Positions 25,021 to 37,065 of a DNA stretch of 64,000 nucleotides are shown here, piece by piece. Numbering within the stretch: position 1 is the first letter of the stretch; each line of letters begins with the position of its first letter. Where the stretch lies: the NCBI GenBank assembly GCA_009617715.1, contig VTFK01000245.1, positions 62,001 through 126,000 on the forward strand, read 5' to 3'. The notes under the pieces were generated by a model. The model made no database searches. It saw only the letters and a list, made by a program, of their open reading frames with translations, and was not told where the DNA came from. The stretch comes from Plectrocnemia conspersa. Taxonomy: Eukaryota > Arthropoda > Insecta > Trichoptera > Polycentropodidae. The position numbers and the translations under genes were made by a program.

Positions 25021-25085
25021 AGTGGCATCTAATTTACTAATTATAAACTATTTTTACAGCTTATAATCTATAATTAGATGCCACT
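25021..25085. repeat. Short hairpin repeat, AGTGGCATCTA type
   Basis: Perfect 14-bp arms AGTGGCATCTAATT and AATTAGATGCCACT around a 37-base loop that is itself partly palindromic (ATTATAA, TTATAAT). Same end sequence as 19110-19174, so probably a tiny MITE family. Confidence 0.65.
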
Positions 25086-25989
25086 ATGTACAGCCTAGCT
25101 TGTTATTATTTTGATTATTTATCACGATATTCATTCGTGGGATTGAGGAAATCTCTCCCTGATGTGCTAGAAATTTAAAAACACTAGGATTTATAAGTGA
25201 TTCCACTTCTGTTCTTTGCTTTCTTCAATTGCATATTACTCTGAATCAGTTTCTAACATGATTTTATCACATATTATGGGAAGGTATTGCTACACTTTTT
25301 TTTTCAAATACACTATAGTCGTTTTTACACTTCTTTAATATATATGATATTAAATATACATTTATTAGAGATTTTAAAATAGTTATAAATATAGCAGTAA
25401 AAGTACATCATAATTAAATGTATATACGTATAGTCAAGTCTTGGCAGAAGTAGGATTAAAAACATCTATCAGTATTGTTTGCCTTAATAAAAATATGATG
25501 AAAGATACACTCTGGCGATGATTTTATAAAAGTAACCGTTAGATATTTAGATAATATTTCAGTATTGTACGTTAAAAACAGACACAATTACAATTCTTTG
25601 TCTACGATATTTTTCTTTAAAATGTAATTCAAATTAAGTGATCGATAAATTTGAATGTTGAAGAGTTATTTAGCTTTTGATCGACCCCAAATTTGTGGAA
25701 TGGAAATTGCCTCTAAAAGTTCGTTGATTATGAGAAAAGAAGTTGAACGAGCAATCACAAGAGCTAAAGGTCTCGAAAAAATTGTTTCTGAAGTATTAAA
25801 ATTATTAAATATAAATAGGATTTGAGTGTTACTTTAATTGATAAATGTGTTTTAAAATAGATGTTTGTCAAAATAGCAAATATATACAAATTAAGTTCCA
25901 ACGATTAATTATTATATTGACCACAAGATTAGGGTTTAGTTAAAAATACAGTTTAGTTTCCGCAAATGTTTGGGAACATTGATATTTAC

Positions 25990-26720
25990 TTATGTTTCAT
26001 GTTTCATTTTCACTTCTGGATTTTTTGGATTTTTTTTATACAAATTATCTGATTATAATTCTTATGGATTGTTGAAAATACGAGATTTACGTTAAGCCTT
26101 CATACATTTTTGCAATCTGCAGATTTTCATTTTTAGAAGTGGTTTCTTTTTATTCAATTATTAATGTAGTTCTTTGATTATTAAAGCAAAAATAAAGCCG
26201 ATTAAAGTAGTTTAGAAATTTATTGCTATCCATGTATTATACATATATTAAAAGTTAAATTTAAGTTAAATAAAATAAAATAATATACTTCCGATCCATG
26301 TATTATATATTAGAAGCAAAAAAAAAAACATGCATATTTTCAAACATCTGGCACAGACCCACCCTCTCTTATGCAGCGATATTTAAAAATTCAATGGTTG
26401 TAAAACATTTAATAATATTCGTTCAAATCAGGCGCGTATGGTGAGATATTTTCCATTTCGCTCGCTCGCGTGTTAAGCGATCAGAGCGAGTGAGAGATAA
26501 GGGCGCGTGCTCGGTGCGTTCCGCACGCCCTTATTTCTCACTCACTCTCGTCACTTAACACGCGAGCGAGTGAAGGGGAAAGTATCTTACAGTACGCGCC
26601 TAGTGCAAATTTAATTTTCAACAAAAATGACTTCATGAAAATTTCTTGAGAAATAAGAATTTTTGATTTGGCGTTTTTCTCGAGAAATAATTATTGAAAA
26701 TTAACATTTTTCATAGCTGG
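25990..26720 (+). repeat. Interspersed repeat pair, copy B, interrupted by a foldback MITE
   Basis: Same order as copy A, with the foldback MITE 26429-26602 inserted between ATTCGTTCAAAT and GCAAATTTAATTTTCAACAA. Copy A has uninterrupted sequence at that place (TATTCGAACATATTTAATTC), which dates the MITE as the later arrival. Confidence 0.65.
26429..26602. mobile_element. Foldback MITE, GC-rich, copy 1
   Basis: Long inverted repeat from CAGGCGCGTATGGTGAGATA to its imperfect complement ending GTACGCGCCTA. Arms share CTCGCTCGCGTGTTAAG and AGTGAGAGATAAGGGCG. Flanks GTTCAAAT and GTGCAAAT match at 7 of 8 bases, fitting a hAT-type 8-bp duplication. It is inserted in an older repeat (about 25990-26720). 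Confidence 0.8.
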
Positions 26721-28259
26721 TAGTTTAAGTTTGTAAAAAATACGATCTGAAATTAAAGGCTAAAAAAACTAAACTTGCCATATAAATTAAATTTTAATAA
26801 AGATTGCACCAAAAATACATATAAGGCCTACAAAATCTAGATTAGGGAATTGGCATGAGAAACAATAATTGTATAGCATAAATTTGGTGCAAGATGCTGT
26901 ACGAAGGAGAAGCTATAATATCTCTAGTTGAGTTCTTAAAGTGGATTGATACTGGCATAAACTAAAACTCAATATTGGTAGCCATATTATGCGGCAAAGA
27001 AAATTAGATCATACAAAACTTAATTGGCATTAAAATATAATTTATTGTTTTTATTTGCAAAACTGAATTAATTTTTATTTACAAAATGCTTCTTAACGAT
27101 TTCCCGTTTTGCTACACAAGTTAGTTCTATTGTAATGTGACGAGAAATATCCAAAACTACTTATATCTTTATGGATGTGTAATAGTGGACCACTTTTAAA
27201 AATAAATATAACATGTACAGGCAAATTAAGCTGCGCTGAGAATTTCTTTATGATTTCGTTCTGCTAAATATATATTTTTTAAATAAATGGAAAGACACTT
27301 TATAAACTTAAATTTACTTAATTGTATTATTTTTAACTAATAAAAAAAATTAGTGAAATAAATACGTTGTGTAGTATCACTTTAATTTATTAATGATAAA
27401 TAAATCTTGCTCTCTGATTTAAAGCCAATTTCGCAGCTCTACCTTTTTAGTTCAGCGTCTCCCATTAGAGTTTGTTTGTTTGCAGTCGGGTGTGAAATGA
27501 GTCGCCGGAGGCTGTTGCGGGTTCGAAATGTCGGGGGTGTGAGCTCCTCTTAAGGGTATGTTGCTCACAAGTAATACATTTAGGTGGTAACTCTATTAAA
27601 TACACATTAGTGTTAGTATTTGTACACAGACATAATTTTTTTCCCAATAAATATAATTTATATTAATTATTTAAACAAACAATTTTTAGTTATTAATAAT
27701 AATTTGATACGTATAATAATTTGAAATGATATTTTAATATGAGTAATAATAAAATTCAATTCATTTGTTTATAAGTCATGTTTATTTTTAATGATAATGT
27801 AAATTAATACAAAATGTAAGAGACTATGTTAATAAATTAAGTTAAGGAATAGCAAAATTTATAAAAAAATAATATGTTTTCGTTGTGTTGAATCAAATTA
27901 TATTATCGCACGCAATTATTCTGTGGTTTTGACACCGTAATAGATTCCCTTCTTTTTTAATAGATCTTTGATCCCCGTTTTCCACCCCCGACAACAGTAA
28001 CGCGAGGGTTGAATTTTTTTCATTCCCATTTAAGGGGATGGCATCGTGAAGAGATCATTCTTTTTATAAGATCCACTTTCCGAACGAACAGCGATTCAAT
28101 ATACCGACCCTGACCCAGTCGATTAACGAGGAATGCTTTTTTTGTCATCCATATTACTTAAATTATATTGTAATTAGTTGAATAAATATAATGTAAGCGG
28201 TTGCTTTTGATTTAATAATTTAATCTATGCAAAACTATAAAAAGAGTTGCATAATAATA
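26721..28259. other. Noncoding stretch
   Basis: No gene seen. 27480-27560 has a plus-strand acceptor-like TTTGTTTGTTTGCAG, then GC-rich DNA, then a donor-like AAGGGTATGT, but the frames close early. 27920-28140 is a GC-richer unique block. Confidence 0.35.
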
Positions 28260-29045
28260 GCTATATTTTCATTAGTTAAGTCCAAATACATTTTCACTAG
28301 CAAAAATAAAATTTAACCGATAGGCGCTAATATGCTGCTCTAAAATGATTACGCAATTTGACAGTTGCGAAACAGCAATTTGCTGTTCAAACCCAAACTA
28401 AACCTAAAGAAAGTTTTAAAATAATCGATATTACACTATGTTTTAAAAATATGATAGCTATCCTTACTGATATTTCTATGAACTTATAATATAAGAAGGC
28501 TGATCAAAATATATTCAAACCGTATTTTGGTCAATAGGAGAACGTAAAAAACAATTATCACTTCTCAGAAGACAAAAATTCACGTCAAAAGCAATAAAAT
28601 CGTGCCGGAGCCGTCGCAGTGCGACGGCGACGGCTCCGTCGCGGCTTTATTCGATTCTCACTCGTAATATTGTTTTAAAAAGTCATAATATAAACGCTTG
28701 ATAATCGAACGTTTTCACTGCGATGTCACGATTTTACTGCTTTTGCCCTGAACTGGAAATTCACTATATGGCAACACTGAGCAGCAAATAAAAATACAAA
28801 TTAATATAATGAGTAAATATTTTTAATTAATATATTTCGGATAAAATATGATTTCAGAAAATATGTCACAACGGTGACTATTTTTATATTTATTTGTAGC
28901 ATAGAAAGGGTTAACTCGTACCTATTATTTATTCTAGAAATTATATTACGATATAAAAAAATGTATAAAATGCCATTTTTGTCATATTGTTTTCCCAGAG
29001 TCTGTGTTCGCTCTCAGCGGCCCTGGATTCGAATTGGCAAGTCCG
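28260..29045 (+). repeat. Hairpin-rich repeat family, copy 3
   Basis: Plus orientation: CACTAGCAAAAATAAAATTT, ACCGATAGGCGCTAATATGC, GCTGATCAAAATAT, foldback blocks with AACAATTATCACTTCTCAGA, TATGGCAACACTGAGCAGCA, TAGCATAGAAAGGGTTAACT, and a final GTTTTCCCAGAG...CGGCCCTGGATTCG. The foldback centre carries an extra GC palindrome, GGAGCCGTCGC...GCGACGGCTCC (about 28607-28640). Confidence 0.75.
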
Positions 29046-31625
29046 TTGAGTAGTTGTTTCATCGTAGTCGTCAATGATTCAATTGATGATAAAATGATTC
29101 GTGTCTGAGAGTAGGTACTGTGGTCCTCGTTGGTTGCCAGATCACATTTTTTTGAGACACTGACATTTTTTTATTTAATTAAAGACTAAAAATTAGATTA
29201 GTTACTCATAATAAACATAATTATTTAGTATCATAAAGCACACTATTTATATACATTTTTTGAAAGAAATTTAGGTTATAGATGAATGTAAAATAGTTCG
29301 TTAAAATACAATATTAATTAACTGTAAAAACACATTTGGATATATTATTCTTAATAAATTAATATTTATTCATGCTCAGTCTTTGTTGTTTTGTGTCGCA
29401 CCTCATTTTCACATATGTGTGTATTTGTTATATATTATTATAGATCAAGTGAGTGTTGATAGTCTCGCGCCAATATCTCGCAATATATTTGAATGGAATG
29501 TCAATTATACCGGTACGCCTTGGTGAATGGTAACACGTCTGGAAATAATTATACCAGCGTTGGGGGAATACAAGAATGTGTTTTTTACAGGAAACAGGGA
29601 ACGGGGAACCGTTTGTCTCCATATTGTTCGATGGGAGTGAGCCAAGAGTGGAACGGGAGTGAAACGCTTTTCGCGCCAGTTTTTCCATGTATACATTATA
29701 TGCGGGATATAATATATATACCTATGTGCATAGGTATGGTGAAGAAAAAAGGAAAACAAACGAGCCCTGACTCGAGAGGCTTTTATATTTCTAAGCAACC
29801 TCTATTTTATTGTTTGGCTCGTAATTTGTATGTTCGTATGGCAGATTGTTGTGTGAAATATTAATGGCTTGAAATTATTTATGTATGATAATAATTTCAT
29901 TGAATTTAAAATACAAAAATTTCAAGTTAACAATATGATAAAAAAATGAGATAACTTAGCATTGGATGGACTTTAAATTATATAAATATCAGGCCCTTTT
30001 CTGTCATAAAATAATATTGTCTAAAAGGTCGCGATTGCATCTCTTTTTCTTAACTTTCGCTGCCAGGACGCCAGCTACGGCTTCTCAATGAGTATGCAAG
30101 GATGTTTTTAGCGATTGTATACTAAAAAAATTACAAAGTTTTTAATTGTATATTTTTTCATCACTGTTTTGAAATTAATCGTTCAATTTGCGCAATAGTG
30201 AATATACAATATATACGTGTTTTTTTCGTCGTAGTACTGCGTCTCTAAGTCGTCTCTAATATCGAGTTGAACTTAAGGTTACTGCTTAGCTGGACCAGGT
30301 CGACAGTCGGAGAGGAAAGCGGTCTTTTTCTTGAATTTTTATATATGTCGTCTTGCTCGATTTGACGGTTCTCCGCCTGGGATGAGTTTGGCTGAACTTT
30401 CGTTTATTCAGAAGCAAAGTATTAATTTTGTGTCAAATTCTGACTGAAGGGAGTATATTCCTGATATAAGTATACGCTATAGAGCTTAGATACCCTTGAT
30501 AATTGAGTTTCAAAATCTCTTTCAATTTCAATCGACTCGCCAAAGCGACGATTCGAGGCTGAAACAGACTATATTTTATTGTCTGATAAAATCTTATTAT
30601 CATAGATGTAGCGGTGGTTAAAAAATCAGTAAGACCGATAATGACATAATTTTATGGAATCTAAGCCATTTTTTATTTGGTACTGACCATCGCATTGTTC
30701 AGATAATCAAATTCATTTATTGTTTAATAGGTTTCACTTAGATACTTAATCGCTTGAATAAAACCGACGATATTAAAATAAAACACTTATTTTTATAAGC
30801 TTTTAGTAAGTCTTCTAATTTCGTCCCTACAAAAGTGTAAGATACCTATATATTATAAAATGTATTTTTGATGGAGCAAATGTCAATATAAAATAAATAT
30901 TTTTATAATATGTATAATAAAATATGTGTTAAACAAATCAAGTAAAAAATCATTAGCTAATAATTAAACATTTTATATAGTTATTTTCAATCTAAATATT
31001 ACACATAATTCATCGACGATAAGTTTAATATCTTTATGCATATTTCTTCTAGTTATAAAAATTTAATTTTAATCAAAATAAATGTAAAGCGATCTGTTGA
31101 TCATTCATATAACTTTTTACTTAACAAAACTATTCTTAGCTAATATTCAAACCAAAAAATATATTTTTTAGTAGTGACTAAAAAAAATGTTTACCTATAA
31201 AATAAATATTATTAAATAACGCCATTTAAATATATGTTATATATACTATTTTTTGAAGGATATATATACAAATATTAAATAATTAAATAAATAAACTAGT
31301 AACGACATCTGTTGAAAATTAATGTAACTAAGTACTTAGGTGATTGAGAATTTTTAGGTTCTGACATTAAATATTTAATATTTATTGTATATAATTCCAG
31401 AACATTTTCCTTACATTTTCATGAATGTTCCATATACACTTAAAATAAATACTCAAACCGTTTGTTTTTACATTGATATATATTCAACTGCATTACATAA
31501 GCGTTCATATTTCATAACAATTTCACATCAGATGCTTTCATACAAATTGTAAATAAAGTAGATAAGATTAATTTTCAAAATGGTGCAAATTTGTTTAAGG
31601 TTTAGTTTGCACGTAACATTTGACT
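29046..31625. other. Region downstream of HYKK
   Basis: No gene recognised; open frames at 29428-29864 on both strands match nothing known to me. A minus-strand AATAAA (TTTATT at 31381-31386) lies about 240 bases past the HYKK stop and could be its polyadenylation signal. Confidence 0.4.
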
Positions 31626-33361
31626 TTATCTAGAGCTCCTCGTCAAATAGTCGTCTGCTACTTTTTTCCACAAATCTATTACATCATCGTCCGGTTCATT
31701 CCACAGTAGAGGAAGTAGATTCATAGCCCCTTTCTGACTCGCAAGTAGATATTCGTTTTTGGGATCCTTTTTGTGATTATAAGCACCATAGACTAAGCTT
31801 TGACACAGTCTTGCAGCTACACAAGTCTATAAAACAACATGGTTGGATTAAGTTGGATACAATTGATAATGTATGAAAGTATAGTTATACCTTCAAGAGT
31901 TTAATTTCCTTTTCCGGAACGATTCTAACTAGAGAGTATCCGCCAAGTACGAATCCCCCTGTTTTTAGATCTCCGCTTATCAACATCGCATAGCACATGG
32001 TGATAGCCAATTCGAACAAGTAGCATGATACGCTAACATCTCCAAAGTCAATAATGGCGGTTATTCTCCAGTCATCCTTTCTATAAGTATATATTTTTAT
32101 TGGCGACTTAGTTATTATTAGTTTAAATTCACAAGAAGGATATTTGAAAATTAAAGATACTAGGCATCGATTTGCAATACTGCTGTTTTCGTTAGGGTCT
32201 ACATGATATAGTAATGTTTGTCAGGGTGTCGGAAGAGAAAAAGAGTAAGCGCGAGACTTCTATAACATTGAAATCAATATACCCGATTTCAGGCTTAACA
32301 GATGCTCTTGTTCTATAGTGAAAGTGTTAAATAAATAAAAAGTGTTATACATACTTTTCTGTATCGTTCAAATTGACAATTATGTTATGTTCGTTAAAAT
32401 CTCCGTGAATGACTCCCTTATCTAAATATGGTATTTTTGGGATGACATCTCGGTTGAAAGCTTGCAAAACTTCGTCGATTATTTTCAAAATATTTGGGTC
32501 TTCTATGGCGTGTTTGAATTTTTCCACTGAAGGGATTTGATCCATCATCCAAATGTGGCTGTGGTTTGAGTATCCAGAGTGATAGAATTTCTGAGAAAAT
32601 TATTTTAGTATCGAAATAAACAAGGTTTTTTGTTATTAAAATATTATTTGATTCAATACTTTTAGTAGTCTGTCCATATTGGCAACGTATTCTCCCATTT
32701 GGTAGAACAAAAATTCTGAATGGGGAACTTTCACCAAGATCTCTCCAGCTTGGAATTCCAGCAATCTTATGACATGGTTTTTGCCAGATGGCAGTTTCTC
32801 GATCGAGAAGTAGTGTCCGAATATGTTCCTGATAGGTTTTGGGCAATTGATGTGATGATTACCTATAAGTTTGTAAAAATTAATAATCTTTAGAGATAAA
32901 ATCCAAAAATATTTTTCATCATCTTACATAAGCATTCGTAAATATAATAAATTAGCATTATGTTACACTGACTTATTGTATGTCATCAATATTTACTATA
33001 CTCAGCAAACTCGTGCTCAAAATCTATTATCGTACATTTTCACACAGTCGCTAATTCTCACAAATGAAAATCACTTACTCAGAAATATCATGGTCTCGTT
33101 TTGAGCTTCTACCAACGGAAGATTTTCGGAGTCCTTGGAGTTCATGATCTTTAAGACGTATCCATGCGGCCAATGGTTCGTAATTAACGGATTCTTCATT
33201 GTCAGATCTTCAGTGACTTTATAGTTCTTGTCGTCATAGGAGTTAATCTCGACGATGTCCAAACAAGTTATTCCGTATAACCTTTCGGCGAGTGCTGATG
33301 CCATTTCCAAGTTCATTATCGGTTTAATAATCTCTCCGGTTAATAGTTCTCCCTTTTCCAT
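31626..33361 (-). CDS. HYKK: Hydroxylysine kinase, complete, five coding exons
   Basis: Exons on the minus strand, 5' to 3': 33361-33079, 32862-32660, 32590-32355, 32080-31891, 31826-31626. All introns are GT-AG and the phases join exactly, giving 1113 nt (370 residues plus stop), close to the ~373 residues of human HYKK. The family phosphorylates 5-hydroxy-L-lysine with GTP during collagen-lysine breakdown and has the aminoglycoside-phosphotransferase/choline-kinase fold. Seen: an N-terminal lobe with SYDDKNYKV and YVLKIMNS followed by VEAQNETMIFLS; the catalytic Brenner motif HGDFNEHN in exon 3; and the metal-binding IIDFGD in exon 4 followed by FELAITMCYAML, matching the family's DFGDxxxxxxxFEVAI pattern. 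The C-terminus ends LWKKVADDYLTRSSR. The start ATG at 33361 sits just inside an exon, with an acceptor (TTTTAG) about 9 bases upstream, so a noncoding first exon probably lies further upstream. No frameshift or missing key residue was seen, so it is probably functional. Confidence 0.93.
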
Positions 33362-33371
33362 CTTGCTGCCT
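33362..33371 (-). promoter_or_regulatory. 5'-UTR end and splice acceptor of HYKK
   Basis: Directly before the HYKK start codon the minus strand reads a T-rich tract, TTTTAG, then GCAGCAAG and ATGG. The tract and AG look like a splice acceptor, and AAG ATG G is a good initiation context. This implies a 5'-UTR intron, with the promoter somewhere beyond 33400. Minus-strand donor-like sites at about 36910-36930 are possible first-exon ends but are not proven. Confidence 0.5.
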
Positions 33372-33919
33372 AAAATAAAATCTATTACAAGCGCTCTGTT
33401 GGAGGTCTACGAATGACTGACACTAAATAGTTGTTTCTTGAATACGAACAGCTTGACAAGAACAGATTAGATAATTCGTAACAATCGCAATGCTATTATT
33501 ATTATATCTGTATGTAAGGGTCAATGAAGCAGTAAGTTTAAAATTAGTTTTGATTATATGCTTATTTAGTAAGCATATGTAAATATAAATATATTTATTT
33601 TAAAGTATCAAAACATTTACATTTTAGAGAACAGTATTTGTACCACAAAACAAACTATGAGTTGTAGTTTTTTATAAATTGTGTTGGTATGTTAATATGA
33701 ACAGCACGAATCTTCTAAATTAAATATTTATTTTAAAAGAGTAAATAGCCACTTCAATGAAATTATCCACTTATAGAATATACATATAAATAATATATAT
33801 CAAAAAAATATACACAACATCAAAAATAAATATTATACTTAGTGCAGAAAAATAATGGAAATTAAGACAATATTTTATTGGACAAAAAACTTATTTGTTT
33901 TTGTCAATAATTTTAATAA

Positions 33920-34130
33920 ACGGTCATAAAGTCATTTGTATTTTAATTTAAAGCAACTTAATGCTAATATGTCATGCAGAAAGATCAGAATTAATAATAA
34001 TTGGGTCAGTAATTTAATTAAACGTTCAGTATTTTTAACAAATGGTCAGTAATTCACAAATAACCTGTTATTATATATGCTCTGTTATGTTTTTAATTAA
34101 ATGTTAGATTTACTTTTAATCGAATGTTGG
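33920..34130. repeat. Degenerate array of ~20-bp GGTCAGTAAT units
   Basis: Successive units start ACGGTCATAAAG, AGATCAGAATTAA, GGGTCAGTAATTT, CGTTCAGTATTTT, TGGTCAGTAATTC and, further on, ATGTTAGATTTAC and ATGTTGGTATTTT, about 20-22 bases apart. They resemble the left array of 35970-36690 and may be a decayed relative. Confidence 0.5.
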
Positions 34131-35969
34131 TATTTTAACAAAGAATATTAATATGCGTTGCTAATATATCCTGTAAATCGAGTTGTATGTAATGAAAAAT
34201 AAATTAGTGTTATTTTTGTCTTGATGATACTGACATTTATAATTATACATATCTGTTTATTTGCGCAGTACCCGTTTTATGCGGTAAAGAAAAACAGATT
34301 TTAACCCTTTCAACACCCAACCTCTTTTAAAGTCATTTCAGATCACGTTTAGTTATTTCCCAAAACTATTCTAAAGTCACAAAGAAATGTAACAGTTATG
34401 TGTAATGTGTTGGTATTATTATTTTTATCACACACAAAATACAAATTATTCAAAACAACATTAATAATAAAACATTTCTTAATGCAACTTTTATTTTTTA
34501 TAAATTTTCTAATTTGCAACTTGAGCTAAAAGTTATTGAATTTATGTATGATAGCTGCTGCTTATATAATTTGAGCGGAAATCAATTAAGTACGCGAAAC
34601 TCCCACATCCTTTCTGCACCTCTCCATAAAGCATAAGTGTCAGTAACTAACAAAAGTGTATCGTAAATTAACAGGTCAGATAAAATACGAGATTTCACAT
34701 CCGTCCATTCAATTGCCATTGTCATTGAAGCAATCACAGAGCGCGTGCTATTTAATGAAAGAAAATTACATTAAATAGCAAACAAGTCAATCACATTTTA
34801 TTTATTTAATAAATGTTAAAAAATCATAATGATGAACGATAAAACTATTTAGACATTAATTGAGTATTATTATCTATTAGATAAAAAAGAAGATTCGCCT
34901 TTGTTTATTTATGATTGTGTCAAGTTATAAAATCTGATTGCATGTAATCCATGTGTCAAAGTGAGTATGCTTATTATATGAATCAGACAGCAGACAAGCT
35001 GACAGATCGATAAGATAAGGGTTAACTTCACCCTAGGCATGCGAATGTTATTCGTACATTGTGTAATGTTTGTTTTAATGCAAAAATTAGTTACCTGAAA
35101 GTATACGTCTTTACCGAGAAGTGGTTAAGATTACACTGAAATGCAACTGTACTGAACTGATGATATTTTTTTCACAATCAGCGATACCCAAGTCTGTGCA
35201 GTAATATTTTTGTATAAAAATAAAGTTTTTAATATTTTATATCACAATATTATTATAATAATTTATTCAGGTTCAGTACATCTGATAAACACATAACAAT
35301 CAAAGTTTAATTAGATTGTTAAATATATTAAAATAATAAAAGTAACGGAAATGGGTTTAATTGCATGTTAGACCAAATGTTTTCGAATTATTAATTATTA
35401 TAAAATATGCTGCATATTTTACTTATTAAAAAAAATGTGCAATATATTGCTGTCTACTAGACATGTTGCAGAATCTCAAGACATCTCAAATTTCGAGTTT
35501 ATTCCTGTAAATTCAGAAGAGATTAGACCAATTCTGACAATTGAAGTGAAAAATCTGTATGGTTGCTTTTTTCCGGATTGTTTCGGCCTTAATGTCTAAA
35601 TTCGTATTAGGTCGCTTGTGTCGATTTAGCGCGAGCTTCACTGGTGGCGAGCTCCGGGTTTGAAATCTAACTTATGTATTTATTATAGATATTTCGTTGT
35701 AACATGACAGGCGTTAATTTTATACAATGCGTTGAAACAGGGTAAATAAAGTTTTAAATTTACCTATTATGCAACTATTTATTATTTCAATCGTGGTTGA
35801 CTTTTTTACACATCCATAATCTTGTTTATTATATAAATATCATATATTATGTATGTATCAGTAAATGTATGTTGAAATAATTTACGCCCTAGATTATAAT
35901 TAATATTTTTAAAAGATAAAATAAATATTTTTTTGTATTTTTTTATAAAAGTTTTTTGTTGTAATATTA

Positions 35970-36690
35970 AGTGGTCAGAATATAAATATAGGACGATCAG
36001 AACTAAAATAATGAATGGTAATAATTATATTATTAAGGGTCAGAATAAATATCAAATGGTTAGAATAAAAATAACACGCGGTCAGAATAAAGATATAGGA
36101 CGTTCATGTGAATTAAAAACAAAAATTATTTCGTTTATAAATATAAATGAACAATAAATTAAAAATAAATATCTTATAAAATATTTTAAGGGTGTATTGG
36201 TGACGGGTGGCAATAAATTAAAATTTAAACGGTTAACGGTGTTTATGGTTAGAATGGGGCGGACGCGCGAAATCCGAACCCTTAATGCCGGTAGAGAGAG
36301 ACGCCACGCAATTAGCGCCGACCAGTTTTGGCCATAACATCTAAATTCGGCTCCCATAATATCTTAATCAGAACATTGAACACTCCACGAATAACGTATG
36401 TAGGACGCGAAGATATTCAGTGTGACGAACGAAGCGGGAATAACGACAGAGCGGCGGCAGAGAGCACGTTTGGCTTGTTGTGTTGACATCTGACAATGTT
36501 GCGAGTCAAGACCAATGAGCTATTCTAACCAATAATAATAAATACAGAACTAAATAAATTCTGACCATCTATCAAAATAATTCTTACCATTTAATATAAA
36601 TTCTGATGAGTCCAATTTATATTCTAGCCTTTTAATATAAATTCTGACCCATGTAATATAAATTCTGAACACAACCGTAATAAAATTCTG
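35970..36690. repeat. Element bounded by inverted arrays of ~21-bp units
   Basis: Left array (35970-36120): about seven degenerate units of the type GGTCAGAATAAATATA at ~20-22-bp spacing. Right array (36545-36690): about six to seven units of the complementary type, TATAAATTCTGACC. The 36200-36530 core is GC-richer and unique. No terminal repeat or transposase was identified. Possibly a MITE with multiple transposase-binding sites. Confidence 0.7.
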
Positions 36691-37026
36691 ACTGAATAAT
36701 AGTATAATCAATATAAAAAATAGCCATTATTTTAGATTATTTTATTAAATAATATATATTAAAAGTTGCTGGGATCAGTATTAGACTATAATATTAAATA
36801 AAAAAAGATAGAAAAAAATAAATAAATATTTTTTCTAAAACGATTGTCCCCATTTGATAATTAGGACATCGACATTAATTACAGGATCGATGAAGGACGT
36901 TGGATTTACCTGCAATTCTCAACACTTACCACCTCGCTTCTGTCTTGGAATAAACGAGAGCCCCCTCCCCAGGACATTAAACCAAATTCACTACAGAAAC
37001 ATAGTAAACACGGAATAGATTTTAAA

Positions 37027-37065
37027 GCTGCTTTGGCTGTACCAATCTGGTACAGCTAAAGCAGC
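37027..37065. repeat. GC-rich hairpin, 18-bp arms
   Basis: GCTGCTTTGGCTGTACCA, loop ATC, then TGGTACAGCTAAAGCAGC: 17 of 18 positions pair. It is far more GC-rich than its surroundings. Confidence 0.85.

Larger units (their letters stand above)
23061..25989. other. Noncoding stretch with one exon-like block
   Basis: Contains the exon-like 69 bases at 23115-23183, a CA repeat, a perfect palindrome (23884-23933) and a hairpin CCCGCGGTTAAGCGGG at about 24546-24561 close to paired GTTAAC/AAGGGTAGA words. No gene recognised. Confidence 0.4.

Noticed and set aside
29428..29864. Overlapping open frames on both strands (86-123 codons)
   Set aside because: Open on both strands because the stretch is GC-richer; no motif, no splice context and no similarity that I recognise.
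31381..31386. Firm polyadenylation site of HYKK
   Set aside because: AATAAA words are frequent by chance in DNA this AT-rich; mentioned only as a candidate.
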